Shown in pieces: positions 1 through 10,945 of a stretch of DNA of 64,000 nucleotides; within the stretch, counting starts at the first letter, position 1, and every line of letters begins with the position of its first letter. Origin of the DNA: Guadua angustifolia (Eukaryota; Streptophyta; Magnoliopsida; Poales; Poaceae); assembly GCA_036346375.1 (NCBI GenBank), contig CM070515.1, forward strand, positions 11,740,423-11,804,422, given 5' to 3'. The notes under the pieces are model-generated. The model did not search any database and was not told the DNA's origin. It was given only the letters and a program-made list of their open reading frames with translations. The position numbers and the translations under genes are program-made.

Positions 1-88
1 CCATCCTCGTCGATCTCCCCTCTGCCTCGATTTGCTCCACTTGAGCCCTTGTACTATAGTGCTTCAGCCAGATCTTCAAGCGGCTTAC

Positions 89-1306
89 CTCCTCCTTCCG
101 ATCGGCATATTCCTTGTGGGGCGCCGGCTGGTCCTTGGATGCGCCCGCCTGCCTCTTCGTCGCCCGAGTGGTCGCCGGTGGCGGGGCGCTCCTCTTGCTC
201 CTCGAGCCCTTGGCCCAGGGAGCGGGGATGAGCACCTCCTTGCCACCAATCGAGGGCGCGAGCACGGCCAATGCCAGGTCCAGGGCGGCCCTTTCCTGCG
301 AGCAATTCACAAAAGTGCACATCAGAAGTGCTCAAGACGCTCCCCCCCCCTCGAGCACAAACTGCAAAGAAGCCTACCACTTCGCCCCGCTCGAGCACGT
401 TGCTCGGCACTTGCCGCTTGACCTCGAGCTCCTTGCCTTTGGGAGTGCCGAACAACTCGGACACCCTCTTCTCCGATCGAATAAGTCCGGGTCGTTTCAA
501 ACCAAGAACGGAGTCGACTGGGCCTGAGAATGGCGGGCCGGCGAAGAATTCTCAGGGTCGTGGAACTTACTGGAGGTGCCCTCTCGGGTCAGGTCGTCCC
601 ATCCGGTGATCTTGAAGAACGGGTGCTCCCTTCTCAGCAGAGGGGACACCCTGTTCCGGAGGAAGTCGCGGGCAATGTCCCGGCCGGTGAGCCCCATCTG
701 TGTGAGCTCTTGGATCGTCTGCAACGTCCGCTCCTCTTCGGGCGCGACGGCCGGGCGCGGCATCTCGAAGTAGCGGGCCGCCGTCTCGGTGTAGCACAAG
801 GTGCTCCCCTTCGCTTTCCGTAGATAAAACCAGTTTTCGGCCCATCCGGCTACCGAATCTTTGAGGGAGAAAGGGGGGTACTCGTACGGGCGGCTGCTCT
901 GGAGGCGGAAGTACCGGGAGCCGACGACGGAGTTGCCCCCGGTACGAAACAAAGAATAGAAATGAAAGAAAAGGCTTGGTGTAGGAAGGACGCCCATAAA
1001 ACCCTCACAAAGATGGGCGAAGATCGTCAAGACGAGGATGGAGTTGGGATTCAAATGGATGAGCTCGCACTCACAGTTTAGAAGCACGGTCTCCAGGAAT
1101 TCACTCTCAGGCATCCGGAGCCCATTGGTAACGTACAGCTCGCACGTGACTATCTCGTCGTTGTGCGGCACCGGCGCCGACTCGCCGGCCGGGAGCCGCC
1201 AGGTACCGACGCTGAGGTACCCAAAGTCCTGAAGCACCCGGAGCCTCTCCGCTGTGGCCTTGCTCACACCAAACTTCGCCATGCGAGGGGCTGGAGGGGA
1301 GAGCAA
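89..1306 (-). CDS. Spliced antisense gene of retrotransposon A (PF04195-like), 3' part beyond window
   Basis: Reads opposite to the element. The first exon (1306-571) encodes the domain annotated in grasses as 'putative gypsy type transposon' (Pfam Transposase_28, PF04195), with blocks FGYLSVGTWRLP, HLNPNSILVLTIFAHLCEGF and WFYLRKAKG. No enzymatic activity is known for this family. Splicing a 47-nt intron (570-524) and an 82-nt intron (377-296), both GT-AG, joins exons 1306-571, 523-378 and 295-89 in one open frame. A donor at 88 (GTAAGC) suggests further exons outside the window. Exon 3 is basic and proline-rich. The 47-nt intron is short for a plant. The start could also be the Met nine codons later (MAKFGV...). 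Confidence 0.7.
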
Positions 1307-1403
1307 TGGAGCGGCAGAAGGAGGTTGGAAGAGCGAAGCGCTTCGTCAGGTCTAAACGTGAATCGCGGGGGGAGAAAGTTTCGTCAAAGCTGTCCCCGCC
1401 TGA

Positions 1404-1411
1404 TGTTTATA
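1404..1411 (-). promoter_or_regulatory. TATA-like box for antisense gene of element A
   Basis: TATAAACA on the - strand, about 100 bp upstream of the antisense ATG at 1306, at a suitable distance for a short 5' leader. The other two antisense ORFs in this window have the same arrangement. Confidence 0.45.
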
Positions 1412-1619
1412 GGCGGAGAAACCAAACGGGCGGGAAAAACCGTTCCGTGTGCCGATGGCCAACGCGTGGCGGCTCGGTTCCCGAGGCCGCTCCTGCGCGG
1501 GTGCGATTCTCCAAAAGCTATCAGAACCGTACCCGCTAAGGCTTCGCGGAGAAGGAACCGTCGCATTTTTGCCCCCTTTGGACCCTCAAGGCGTTGGCCG
1601 AGAAAACCCTTGGGCAAAT

Positions 1620-1970
1620 ACGCCCGAGCAAGCGTCGCTCGGATGCTGCGGTGGCCTCTCACCGCAAAAATCCTCGTCCCCGAGCGAGCGTTGCTCGGAT
1701 GCTGCGGTAGCCTTCAACCGCAAAGATCCTCGTCTCCGAGCGAGCGTTGCTCGGATGCTGCGGTAGCCTTCCACCGCAAAGATCCTCGTCCCCGAGCGAG
1801 CGTTGCTCGGATGCTGCGGCAGCTTTTCACCGCAAAGATCCTCGCCCCCGAGCGAGCGTTGCTCGGATGCTGCGATAGCTTTTCGCTGCAAAGTCCCTCA
1901 TCTCCGAGCAAGCGTTGCCCGGATGCTGCGGTAGCGTCTCAACGCGGAGGCTCCTCGTCCTCGAGCCGGC
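1620..1970 (+). repeat. 56-bp tandem repeat, about six copies
   Basis: The block CTCGGATGCTGCGG recurs with GGAT starting at 1641, 1697, 1753, 1809, 1865 and 1921, an exact 56-bp spacing. Copies diverge mildly, more at the right. 56 is not a multiple of three, so this is not a protein repeat. It lies between the antisense promoter and the polypurine tract, where Tat elements often hold amplified tandem repeats. Confidence 0.9.
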
Positions 1971-2066
1971 ATTCGCCGCGGGGCACCAACCCCTCTGGAA
2001 GATCCTGGAGGCTTAAGGCGGACGCTTCGGCAAGGCAAGTTTCCCCCTTTAGCCTCGGGGGCTAGC

Positions 2067-2768
2067 TGTCGGGGATTGGTTATCCGCCCCGAAACGACCA
2101 TCGCAGCACGACCAAGCTCCTGTCATGCCCGTACCCGGCCATGGTCCCTGCGTACGGTTCCCCCGAGCATGCCGGCCTTCGCCAAGCCCCCCCCAGCATG
2201 CTTGCTCGGGGGCCCACGACCTGTTGACCAAGTCCACCGGAGCGGCCTCGAAGTCTACCCAAAAGCCGGGCGCGGTCTACGAGGTTGATCCAGCATTTAT
2301 TGCGGGGCCGCCCATGGTCTGCGCGCCCGCAATACACGCTCGCTGTACCCACGTTGCGTGGTGCCCGGCGGGCGGCGCGGGGCAAACAGCATTACGCACG
2401 TCCAAGCACAGTAAATCGCCCCCTGTAATAAATGCTTTATCGCCTGTAATCCCCTATAAATACCTCCCCTTGCGAAGGAGAGGGGGTCGGCTCTGGTAGA
2501 CTCTAACTACCACCCGTGTAACGCTTGTAATCACCTTCACACACATAGAAAAAGCAATCACTGGACGTAGGGCTGTTATCTCCATCGCGAGAGGCCTGAA
2601 CCAGATAAAAAAGCGTCCCTCTCTGTCCCTTGCGATTGTCTTGCCTACCTCGTTCTCCGTAGCTTGGTAGGGCCTTGGACGCCATACCCCTCGCGGGAAA
2701 GGGGCCCTAGGTTGATCCCTCATTCAACAAGTAAGCTCGGCGGGGGACCGGTTCCCGGATCGCCGACA
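2067..2768 (+). repeat. 3' LTR of retrotransposon A
   Basis: Begins TGTCGGGGATTGG after the polypurine tract and ends GGATCGCCGACA. About 702 bp. Contains a TATA-like CTATAAATA near 2454-2462, followed by a pyrimidine-rich stretch as expected for the U3/R boundary. GC-rich, in sharp contrast to the AT-rich DNA that starts at 2769. Confidence 0.8.
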
Positions 2769-3130
2769 GAAGTACTCAGCAAATATTAATAACAAAATGT
2801 ATTATATGAATATTACCATCATGCATCACTTGCCATTCCTCTCTCAAATCCAATCTTAGGGAAAATGGTTTTATTAGGAAAACGTGGGTTTCTGAATTTA
2901 ATTATTGAAATTGCTACTATTACTCATATATGACGCAGTCTTAGATTTCGTAGTCTCCAATCTAGGAGACATGGATAAAATCATAATTTTACCCTGTACA
3001 AATTTATACCACTTTACCTATAGTGAACCCAACTTCAATTGAAAATTTAAAATGTTTATCGCTAATCAGGTATTATATCTTTAAACTTGCTAACTCGAGC
3101 CGTGGACACCTTCCTCAGGCTGTCTCACCG

Positions 3131-3255
3131 ACTCGCAGCTAATAGTTGTACTCCCAACTAACAACGTAGTACAGTACCCTGACAAACAACGTAGCATTGT
3201 ACTCCGACAAACAACGTAGTATTGTACTTCGACTAACAGCGGCAGTACTCCACCC
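3131..3255 (+). repeat. 25-bp imperfect tandem repeat
   Basis: ACAACGTAG begins at 3161, 3186 and 3211, exactly 25 bp apart, with weaker copies on each side (around 3136 and 3236). The unit alternates ACAACGTAGTA with TTGTACTCCGACTA. Confidence 0.75.
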
Positions 3256-3929
3256 AAGGCTTTCATATAGAGCCCCAATGAATTATCCGCAACTGATTTT
3301 GTGTGTCTCTCGCTGGGACTCACGGTGTACCAAGCTTCACACCTAAAAATTTATTATTTATTAAATGGATAATGCTTCTTTTTAAAATCATGATACATTC
3401 AATTTAACGTCTTTTATCTAAATGCTCAGTAGCTTACATTTATTAATTTAGTGAATTTTAATTGGTTATAATTGATTTGGATTGTACATAGTAACAAATG
3501 AATTATTATTTTATCCACTTAATTATATGCATATTTTCTTGGTTTTCTCTTTCTTTTCTCTTCTCTTATTTTTCTTTTAATTAATTTAATTGCAACTATT
3601 TTATGCGATTCTTAGAGTTATAATGAAATTATTATTATTTCTCGTGGTTAATTACCCATTTGTACGCACTTAAGAAAATCAACTCTTTTCTCTCACTTTT
3701 TTTTTCTTTTTCTCCTTGTTTCTCTTTTTCCTCTCTTCCTTTCTTTTCTCCTTCTTCCTGGGCAACCTTATCCTTCCACACACTTCTCTCTCCCATTTTT
3801 CTTCTCTCCTATTCTCCATGGCTCGATCCGGCTCCTCTTGAGCCTCTCCTCGCCAGCCACCGGCCCCTCTCCTGCGTCGATCTGCCCCGATCTCCTTCCC
3901 CTAGCCAGGGTTTCGAAAACAGATTTTAA

Positions 3930-4280
3930 AAAACTGGTTTGAAATTCGCGGTATGGAAACCGCTTAAAAAACGTCAGAAACCGAAGGGTTAAGAAATCAA
4001 AAAAATTTGAAAAAAAATAAAAAAATTCAAAAATCATTTGGTTTTCAACGAAAACCGCAGTTTTCACAAAAAATCGCTCGCCGACTTGACCAATTGAATG
4101 TTCTTTAAAAACAGTTTTTGAGCGGCTTTCAATGAAAATCACGGTTTTTCAACGGTTTTTAAACACATATTTTTTTAAAGAAATTAATTTGTTTAATAAG
4201 ACCGATTTACCGAGCGGTTTAGATCTCAAACCGAAACAATAAAATCAAAAACCACGATTTTCAAACAGTTTTCATCCGTC
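3930..4280. repeat. Stretch rich in AAACCG / CGGTTT motifs
   Basis: AAACCG, CGGTTT and TTTTCAA(C/A)GG motifs recur on both strands among A-runs, giving many short inverted repeats. Both edges are abrupt, with pyrimidine/GC-rich DNA on each side. It looks like a decayed dispersed repeat; the family was not recognised. Confidence 0.3.
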
Positions 4281-4640
4281 TTTGAAATCCTGCCCCTATC
4301 TCTCCTCGGTCGTGCGCACCCTCGGGCTCAACCCACCTCCGCCTTGCGCGCTCGGTGCTCGCCCAATGCCCCCTCGCTACCACTTCCCGTCTAGCCCCGC
4401 CCTCCTCCTCGCGCGCGCATGGGCCTACACCGCCTTGGCCTGCGCTCGGCTGGAACTCTCCCTGGGACATGCGCCCCAACCCCGCCCTTGCATTTCTCCC
4501 CCGCGCTGTGCCTGAGCTGGGCTCGATCTGGCGCCACCGCACCCTGGCTCACTGGCTTGGCCGATACCCAACCATGGCCGCTTGTCTCTTTCCCCTACTC
4601 CCCTGTTCCCCTCTTTTCTTAGCTCTCTAGTGGTTTACTT
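4281..4640. other. GC-rich island, no recognised gene
   Basis: About 360 bp of C-rich sequence inside AT-rich DNA. Several overlapping frames are open, as expected from base composition alone, and none shows a known domain. It could be a relic of a 5' UTR or first exon. Confidence 0.3.
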
Positions 4641-6771
4641 TACTAAATGATTCCGGTACTGAGATAGATTGTTGGTTTACACATTGGATTACTTACATGA
4701 GTAATTTATCTATTATGGTCTGTGATGAATCAAATGCTAGTTGGATGGCAACTAACGGTATTGCGGCGACACATGTGGTTTTTGTCGCACACCAAGGAGT
4801 GTGACAATACCACAGTCACGTGTGATGCCGCTTCTTGCAACCACTAAACTGAGACCACGAGTTAATCTACTACCCTCAATCTCTATTTGAATCATGCTAC
4901 TGCTATTCTATGTTGGGTCTATTGGTATGGATTATGATTTACCTGCTGCTGTGGGGAATTGAAACGGGGTGCAAAATATGGAGGTGATGGTGCTGTGATG
5001 GTGATGAAGTGGTGACTGTCCTCCATTGCTCCCTGGTCCCCTCTTGACCTCCTAGCTTATTGGCCTTCTGCTCCTCATTGCTTGATTTCCTTCTGGTCTT
5101 GATGATGCTTGGGGTCTTCTTGCTCCTAGTGGCTTGATGCTCCTGGTTGTGCTTGCGCTCTTGTGCTTGAGCTGTCTTGTGTGCTCTTGCTTTGGGGTGG
5201 CTACTGAGATGGCGTGCTTGGGAGGCTTGTGTTAGAGGCTTGCCTTATATGCTTGGAGCATGGATACCTTAAGCATTTAAGGTTTTGATTCGGAGGGATA
5301 GCTTCGGCTGGGATTTGCTCTATCCTAACTTACTGGGAGGTTTTTACCTTTTTATGATAGAAATTTATTTTTCTATCGCGCGATATTTTCACTATTTACA
5401 TGTATATAAATAAATTTTAGGTTTGTATAATTCCAAGTGATGAACCCTAATTCATGAGAGATGTCAATTTGGCTCTGGACGAATCTTGCATCTCAGTGAG
5501 CGATTCCATCTTATACGAGTTTGGCGGCAACTCTACTTTTTAATTCTTGCTTGATTCAATTTATTAATTTTATTTCTATATTCACAAAAGACTGACATGC
5601 AGGCTACAGAAAAAGATCAGATGAAGCATAGTTTTTTTGAATTTAACATTCTTGTAATTTTTATTTTTAGGATGTAATTAATTAATTATGTAATTGCATT
5701 CCGAGATGTAATTAAATTCTTGCGCATTGTAATAAATTTTATTGTACAAAGTTTGTAATAATTAAGGTGTATGATTAATCTTTGCTAATTAATTTAGTTA
5801 TGAGTGTTATTAATTTATGTTAATGGTCTTATTTGCATTGATAATTGATAATCACCGGGGTTGTTTCATAGATGGAGATTATACAAGCGCACATAGAAAA
5901 TCCTGGGGGTTGTGCTCTTAGCCCGGCCGGCTAATGCAGAGAGCTAGCGGCCGGCTCGGCACAATGGTTTTCGAGTAGGGTCAAACTCAACACTGAACAG
6001 CGCGTATTAGATTTGCCATATGAACAGCGCGTGGTTAGTACGCATGTGACTTGTGAGGTAAGAAACTCTTTTAAGTCGCGTGAAAAAAAGAAGAAGAGCC
6101 CTTAAGTTGGCATTTGCAGTTCCAAATCAAATATACAAAGTATTAGGCAATGCACTTCGAATCATCAATTTCCCTTGGTCTTAGACAAAGCCTCTGCTAT
6201 CACCTTCTCGATCAATTCTTCTGGGGAGAGAAACCTAAACATCCACGGAGGTGTTTCTTCTCTAACCATTTCTAACAGAATGTTATGGTTTTAAACAAGA
6301 CGAACCTCCCAAAAATGAATTCCTCACACCAAGCACGAATTCATAATTCAGAACATATATATAACACTGAGCGTCAAGTTGCATAACGAATTTTCTGAAG
6401 ACCAACAAATTAAACATGTTTCTTTTTGGAAAGTACATGTTATATAATAAAATACTTTTTTCCCCAAAAGGTGCATATGATAAATGCTTGACTTTAAATG
6501 TCGGGTTAGAAACAAACTGCAGTTCAGATCAAACTCTACCGCATGGATTTGTAACTAAGACTATTTGATAAATAGTAAATAATATCTTTCTCTCTCGTCT
6601 AAATTACCTAAAATTCTACTCTATCTGTTCAAGCTTATAAGACCTATTTAGCAATTTGACTTTTAATTTAACTTTTAAGTGTGAGAAAATGCAGATCAGA
6701 AATGAGGGTGAGAGGAGTAGGGTTAAGATTTTATATTTGGCAAGAGGGGTAATTCTTTTTTTAACTCTAGT

Positions 6772-6891
6772 GGTGAAGTCAGAATCCCAACACACCGAAG
6801 TCGTAAAAAGTTATCTCAAACCAGCTTTCGGTTTTTAGTTTCTTTTAGTATAAATAGACTATTGGCTTTTAGTTTTCAGCTACGAAGAAAC
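6772..6891. mobile_element. Candidate MITE, left part (right part 22033-22064)
   Basis: With the LINE and retrotransposon insertions subtracted, the sequence from GGTGAAGTCAGAATC (from 6772) to GCTTCGGACTTCCC (to about 22062) has imperfect inverted ends, GAAGTCAGAATC against GAAGTCCGAAGC. It would be about 150 bp long and similar in texture to grass hAT/PIF-type MITEs. No target duplication was established. A TATA-like TATAAATAG at about 6850 lies inside. Confidence 0.3.
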
Positions 6892-7219
6892 ACTCAAATG
6901 CTATTTGGCGTGTTGTACATATTGCCACTGGTTTATCCCCCGCCGAAATCTATGTCTCATATGCTTGGTCATTGGTTAACAGGCATGGAGAAGTGTGCTA
7001 AAGGATTGATTCTTGTGGGGGGAGGGGCTGCCATATTATGGGTTATTTGGTGCACACGTAATGATCTCATTTTTGAGAAAAAAACAATACTCTTCTTTTA
7101 TGCAGGCGACTTTCAGGGGAACATACTGGCTGCGGTTCTGGGCATCATTGCAGTCTGAGAACAACAGGGAGACCATCCGAATGGCAAGCAGGGCATTGGA
7201 GGTTGTGGCGTTGGACATC
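6892..7219 (+). mobile_element. 5'-truncated L1-type LINE, left part (continues 21857-22018)
   Basis: Encodes the C-terminal end of a plant L1 ORF2 (blocks WVIWCTRNDLIFEKK, FRGTYWLRFWASL; one frameshift near 7080). The 14-bp duplication AGCTACGAAGAAAC flanks the whole insertion at 6878-6891 and 22019-22032. The LINE is about 490 bp and lacks its RT. The Ty3/gypsy element at 7220-21851 sits inside its last codons; across the gap the same frame continues. Confidence 0.9.
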
Positions 7220-8107
7220 TGACGAATATCCAGGGCATAAGTATCCCTAGCGGCCCAGAATGGAGGCCCACGGCCCCCGACCAAGCCAACCTCAGAGAGC
7301 GGTCCGACCAGGCGCTACAGGACCGGCGCCCCGCGACCTACAGCAACGACGACCCAGGGTTGGCCCAACCAATGGGTCGGACCGATCGGCAGCCCCGAGC
7401 GAGCTCGGCTCGTCTCCACCACGAAGTAGATGTCAGATCATCGGGAACCGGCCCCCACTGGTCGCCTAGATTGACTGACGCGACAATTCATCACAATCGA
7501 GCAGAAGCGGGACGCTGCGCGTCTTCCCGAGACGCTCCCGGCGGTCGACACCTCGACGCCAAGACTGGCGCAGCCAGAGAGCAGGTGCGCCGTTTCCCGG
7601 AGGAACGGACCGAGCCGTCCCTCTGCGTCTTCACCAACCCAACACGGGACGTGCAACCACCCGTCGGAGGGCCAGTCTGGCGATCAGACACCGAGGCAAA
7701 GGACCGGACTCCAAGGCGCGGGGAGCCCCATCCACTTTTTTTTTTTTTACAAGACTTCGTGTGACCTCAAGCCACCGCCTTCCCCAGGCTATATAAGGGG
7801 AGGCGTGGCCCTTCGGGACGGGAACGATCTAGGCAGTCGAACACAGCGCCCCAAGTCACCCTCGTAGCCACTCCGAATAACTCCTGTACACGAGGCGCCC
7901 CGAGCCCGAGCTCGGCCCTCGCTTGTAACATTACGGATACACCGGAGTGAATAACATCCGACCACCACACGGACTGGAGTAGGGACGTTCAGCCCGAACC
8001 AGTATAAACCCTGGACCTCTTCTCTTTTGGTCTAACCATTCAAGGAGCGGGAGCGTGTAGCCCCTCTAAACCTACAAATTCACTCGCCGATTCTCGAAAC
8101 ACCGACA
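7220..8107 (+). repeat. 5' LTR of retrotransposon B
   Basis: 888 bp, TGACGAATATCC...CACCGACA. TATA box TATATAAG at 7790-7797, followed about 60 bp later by CGAACACAGCGCC. Nearly identical to the 3' LTR except for 7390-7600 and a short stretch near 7740-7775, where many small indels accumulate. Confidence 0.95.
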
Positions 8108-8109
8108 GT

Positions 8110-8127
8110 TGGCGCGCCAGGTAGGGG
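8110..8127 (+). promoter_or_regulatory. Primer-binding site of retrotransposon B
   Basis: TGGCGCGCCAGGTAGGGG starts two bases after the 5' LTR, the usual place for a tRNA-complementary primer site that begins with TGG. The matching tRNA was not assigned. Confidence 0.8.
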
Positions 8128-8167
8128 CTCACACGTCATCAGCATCTCCGGATTCCCATTTGTCTCC

Positions 8168-10130
8168 TTGTTGGCTTTCACTACCGACGGCGACGCGCTC
8201 GCACCCGGGAGCCGAATCCGTTTCGGTTCCTTCGACTTCGTCGCCACCGCGGCAGGGGAGCTCAAGCTCGCTCCCGCCACTCTTCATGGCCAGGCCCCCA
8301 CGGGGTACCCGGACCTCGTCACCTACGCCCTCGACAAACTTCGACTCGAGGACCCTGCATTGTTCGACGCGGCGCCCACAAGACGGTCAGCCGTCGTTCA
8401 GCGGCGAATACAGCGTTCGCAGCTGGCGGCACCCCACCCCCACACGATCGCGTTTCGTGGCGATGGCCGGCTACGCGCCGACCTCCTTCCACGAGATATT
8501 GGAGAGTTCCTCCGACACCGACTCCGGCTCCGACACGGAGCAAGCATCGGAGGGGCCATACTCCCGCGAATGCAACGTGGCCGACGTAGCCAACCAGTCG
8601 GCCGCTACTTCCCCGAGCCAAGAGGCCCGCCACCGGCGCTCCGAAGCGCCAGAGGCGGGCGTCGGCCGCCGCTTTGTCTCCCCACGCCCGTCACGACGAG
8701 CTTCTCCAAAGAACGGAGCTGGAGTTCTGGCGGCGAGCTTGGCAAAGCGGCGGCCGACCCGTCGGGCCGAGCCAGCTCGTGTTCTCACGGCACCAAAGTA
8801 GCGCGCGCCAGTATAAGAATGGCGGCGGAAGAGCGTCGTTGCTCGTCTTCCCCTTCCTAGCCAAAATTTTGCCGCGGCCGCAATCTTTGCTCCGCGGCGT
8901 CCCCGAGTTTAACGAGCTCGAGGCGGGGCTACCTACCAAAGACCTCCGGAGCCGATAGAGCACGCCACCGTGCAAAAGCGTCATCGCCCGGACACTCGGC
9001 CTTCGAGGTCCCGCCGGTCGCCAGCATGGTTCGCCGCGAATCGGCGAAACCGCGCCATACCGAGCGCCCAGGCCTCCTACACTCCGGCGCGCCGGCGCCT
9101 CGGGCAACACCACGACTACCGCGACACCCTCGACGCGGAAAAGGGCGGCCGCCACCGGGCCCTTCGCGAGTTATGCAGACGGACGGCGCCACGATCAGAG
9201 TCCGAGCCCGGAGGGGCCGGACCCCTGTGTTCTCGGGAGATCCGTCGGCGGATTTTCCCGCCTGCTTCGGCGCTTTACAACATAGCTAAGTATCGGAGCA
9301 ACGAACCCCGGTGTTTGGCTCGAAGATTACCGACTCGCCTGCCGAGCCGGTGGAGCTACTGATGACCTCTTTGTCATTCAGTACCTCCCCATTTACCTAG
9401 CGGACTCGGCCCGAGCCTGGCTCGAGTACTTGCCCGCTGGGACCATCGGGAACTGGGCCGACCTGAAGAACGTCTTCGTCGAAAACTTCCAGGGTACTTA
9501 CAAGCGCCCTAGGAACTCTTGGGACCTAAAAAGCTGCAAGCAACAGCCGGGAGAGGCGCTCCGGGATTATATCCGGCGCTTCTCCCAACAGTGCAATGAA
9601 CTCCCCGACATCAGCGACGCCGACGTCGTAGGGGCATTCATCTACGGCACGACGTGCAGAGCCTTGGTCCACAAGCTGGGCTGCGTCAAGCCCAGGACCA
9701 TCAAGGAGCTGCTCGACATCGCCACCAACCACGCCTCCGGCGAGGAGGCCGTGGGGGCCATCTTCGATAAAGGGAAGGCCAAGCGAGAGTCCGGCTCCGA
9801 GCCTCCTGCACCCTCCGACCGCTCCGACAAGCGAAGGCGGAAGGGAAAGCAGGCCCTCGAGGACCACACGGTTGCCGCCGCCGACCGCCCTGACAAGCAG
9901 CAGGCACGGCGGGCACCCGACCACTTCGAAAAATTGATGGAAAGCCCGTGTCCGCACCACGAGTACCCCGTCAAGCACAAATATCGGGCTCACAAGTCCC
10001 GAGGCTCTCTGAAACCCCGCAGCCCACGGGTAAAGGAAAGAAGCGCGACCCGGTGCCAGAGGTCGGGGAAGATAAGGCAGATGGAGGGTTCCCGGAACCC
10101 GACGGATGCCTCATAATCTTCGGTGGCCCG
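8168..10130 (+). pseudogene. gag: gag of retrotransposon B (frameshifted)
   Basis: The N-terminal part (from 8168) contains IRFGSFDFVATAAGELKL, typical of Tat-lineage Gag. The capsid part (about 9370-9760) has the Retrotrans_gag signature: ARAWLEYLPAGTIGNWADL, then FQGTYKRP and PGEALRDYIRRFSQQCNELP. A Lys/Arg-rich tail follows (9770-9930). At least two frame changes separate these parts (around 8500-9370), so no single Gag can be read. Gag would form the cytoplasmic particle. No CCHC zinc knuckle was seen. Confidence 0.8.
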
Positions 10131-10440
10131 GAGAGCTATGCCGACAAGCGGCGGCAGAAGCTCGCCTACCGCGAGGTGCATACGGTGACCCCTGCGGTCC
10201 CGAAGTACCTTCGGTGGTCGGAGTCTCCGATCACCTTTGATCGGGCAGACCACCCCGACCACATCCCGCACCCGGGAAGGGACCCGCTCGTCGTCGATCC
10301 CATCGTGGGGTCGAAGCGCCTCACGAAGGTGCTCATGGACGGCGGTAGCGGCCTCAACATCATGTATGCTGAGACGCTCGACGCCCTAGGAGTGCCGCTC
10401 GACCTGCGATCGAGCAAGGCACCTTTCCACTTGTCATCCT
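10080..10440 (+). pseudogene. Aspartic protease domain of retrotransposon B
   Basis: Frame 3 from 9948. GGCLIIFGG-like block, then SPITFDRADHPDHIP, then the catalytic motif LMDGGSGLNIMY. Retroelement proteases of this lineage have D-G-G-S at the active site, so the catalytic Asp is kept. The frame is lost near 10440, before the RT. It would process the Gag-Pol polyprotein. Confidence 0.8.
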
Positions 10441-10945
10441 GTGCCGCCAGTTTACCCCTCTGGCGAGTCAACTCGCCGTCACCTTTGGGGGCCCGAGAAC
10501 TTCCGCACCAAAACCTCACTTCGAGGTTGTGGGGTTTGCGGATCCTACCACGCAATCTCGGGAGGCCGTGTTACGCCAAGTTCATGGCGATCCCCAACTA
10601 CACCTACCCGGTCGAAGATTCCAGGCCACGGGCATCATTACTGTGGCCTCGTCTTTCAAATTTTGCCTTCAATCGCGAAAGGCGATTGCGAGTTAACTTT
10701 CGGCGGTCATCGCGTCCGCCGAGCTCGACAACTACCGAAGGGAGGCCTCCGGGTCCGTCCCTGGCTCCAGCAAGTCGGGGTCCGGATCCTTCGAGTCCGC
10801 CGAGGACACGAAGAGGGTCGCGGTCGACCCCGAGGACCCAGCCAAGACCGTGCGGGTAGGGTCCGCCCTCCCCGCCAAATAGGAAAGCGCGCTCGTCGAC
10901 TTCCTCCGGGCGAACCGGGATGTCTTCGCATGGAAGACCTCCGAC

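Larger units (their letters stand above)
1..2768 (+). mobile_element. Ty3/gypsy (Tat-type) retrotransposon A, 3' part only
   Basis: Partial element cut by the left window edge. Seen: an antisense gene (1306 down to the edge), a 56-bp tandem array, a purine-rich tract ending in CTCGGGGGCTAGC just before 2067, and an LTR bounded by TG...CA. The order antisense ORF, tandem repeats, polypurine tract, LTR is known from Tat-lineage elements such as Retand and RIRE2. Its LTR does not resemble that of the complete element at 7220-21851, so it is a separate family. Target duplication cannot be checked because the left end is missing. Confidence 0.85.
2769..6877. other. Non-coding AT-rich region
   Basis: No gene, RNA or complete mobile element was recognised. 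It has long AT-rich and pyrimidine-rich stretches (3345-3780, 5340-5860), a TTGCTC/GCTTG-rich stretch (5040-5260), and the small repeats listed separately. The texture resembles decayed LTR-retrotransposon sequence, but no LTR boundaries or coding domain could be found. Confidence 0.5.

Noticed and set aside
1620..1970. Regularly spaced repeats resembling a CRISPR array
   Set aside because: There are no unique spacers; whole 56-bp units are repeated. The host is a plant.
4282..4630. Overlapping frames in the GC-rich island as a possible gene
   Set aside because: Several frames are open at once with no domain, splice signal or conserved block, so composition explains them.
6847..6858. TATAAATAG upstream of the LINE as the original LARP6 TATA box
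   Set aside because: It falls inside a MITE-like sequence, and in the pre-insertion allele it would be about 250 bp from the ATG; no start site evidence supports it.
7739..7750. T-run before the TATA box of the 5' LTR as a terminator
   Set aside because: It lies upstream of the LTR promoter, is not preserved as such in the 3' LTR, and is better seen as a variable homopolymer.
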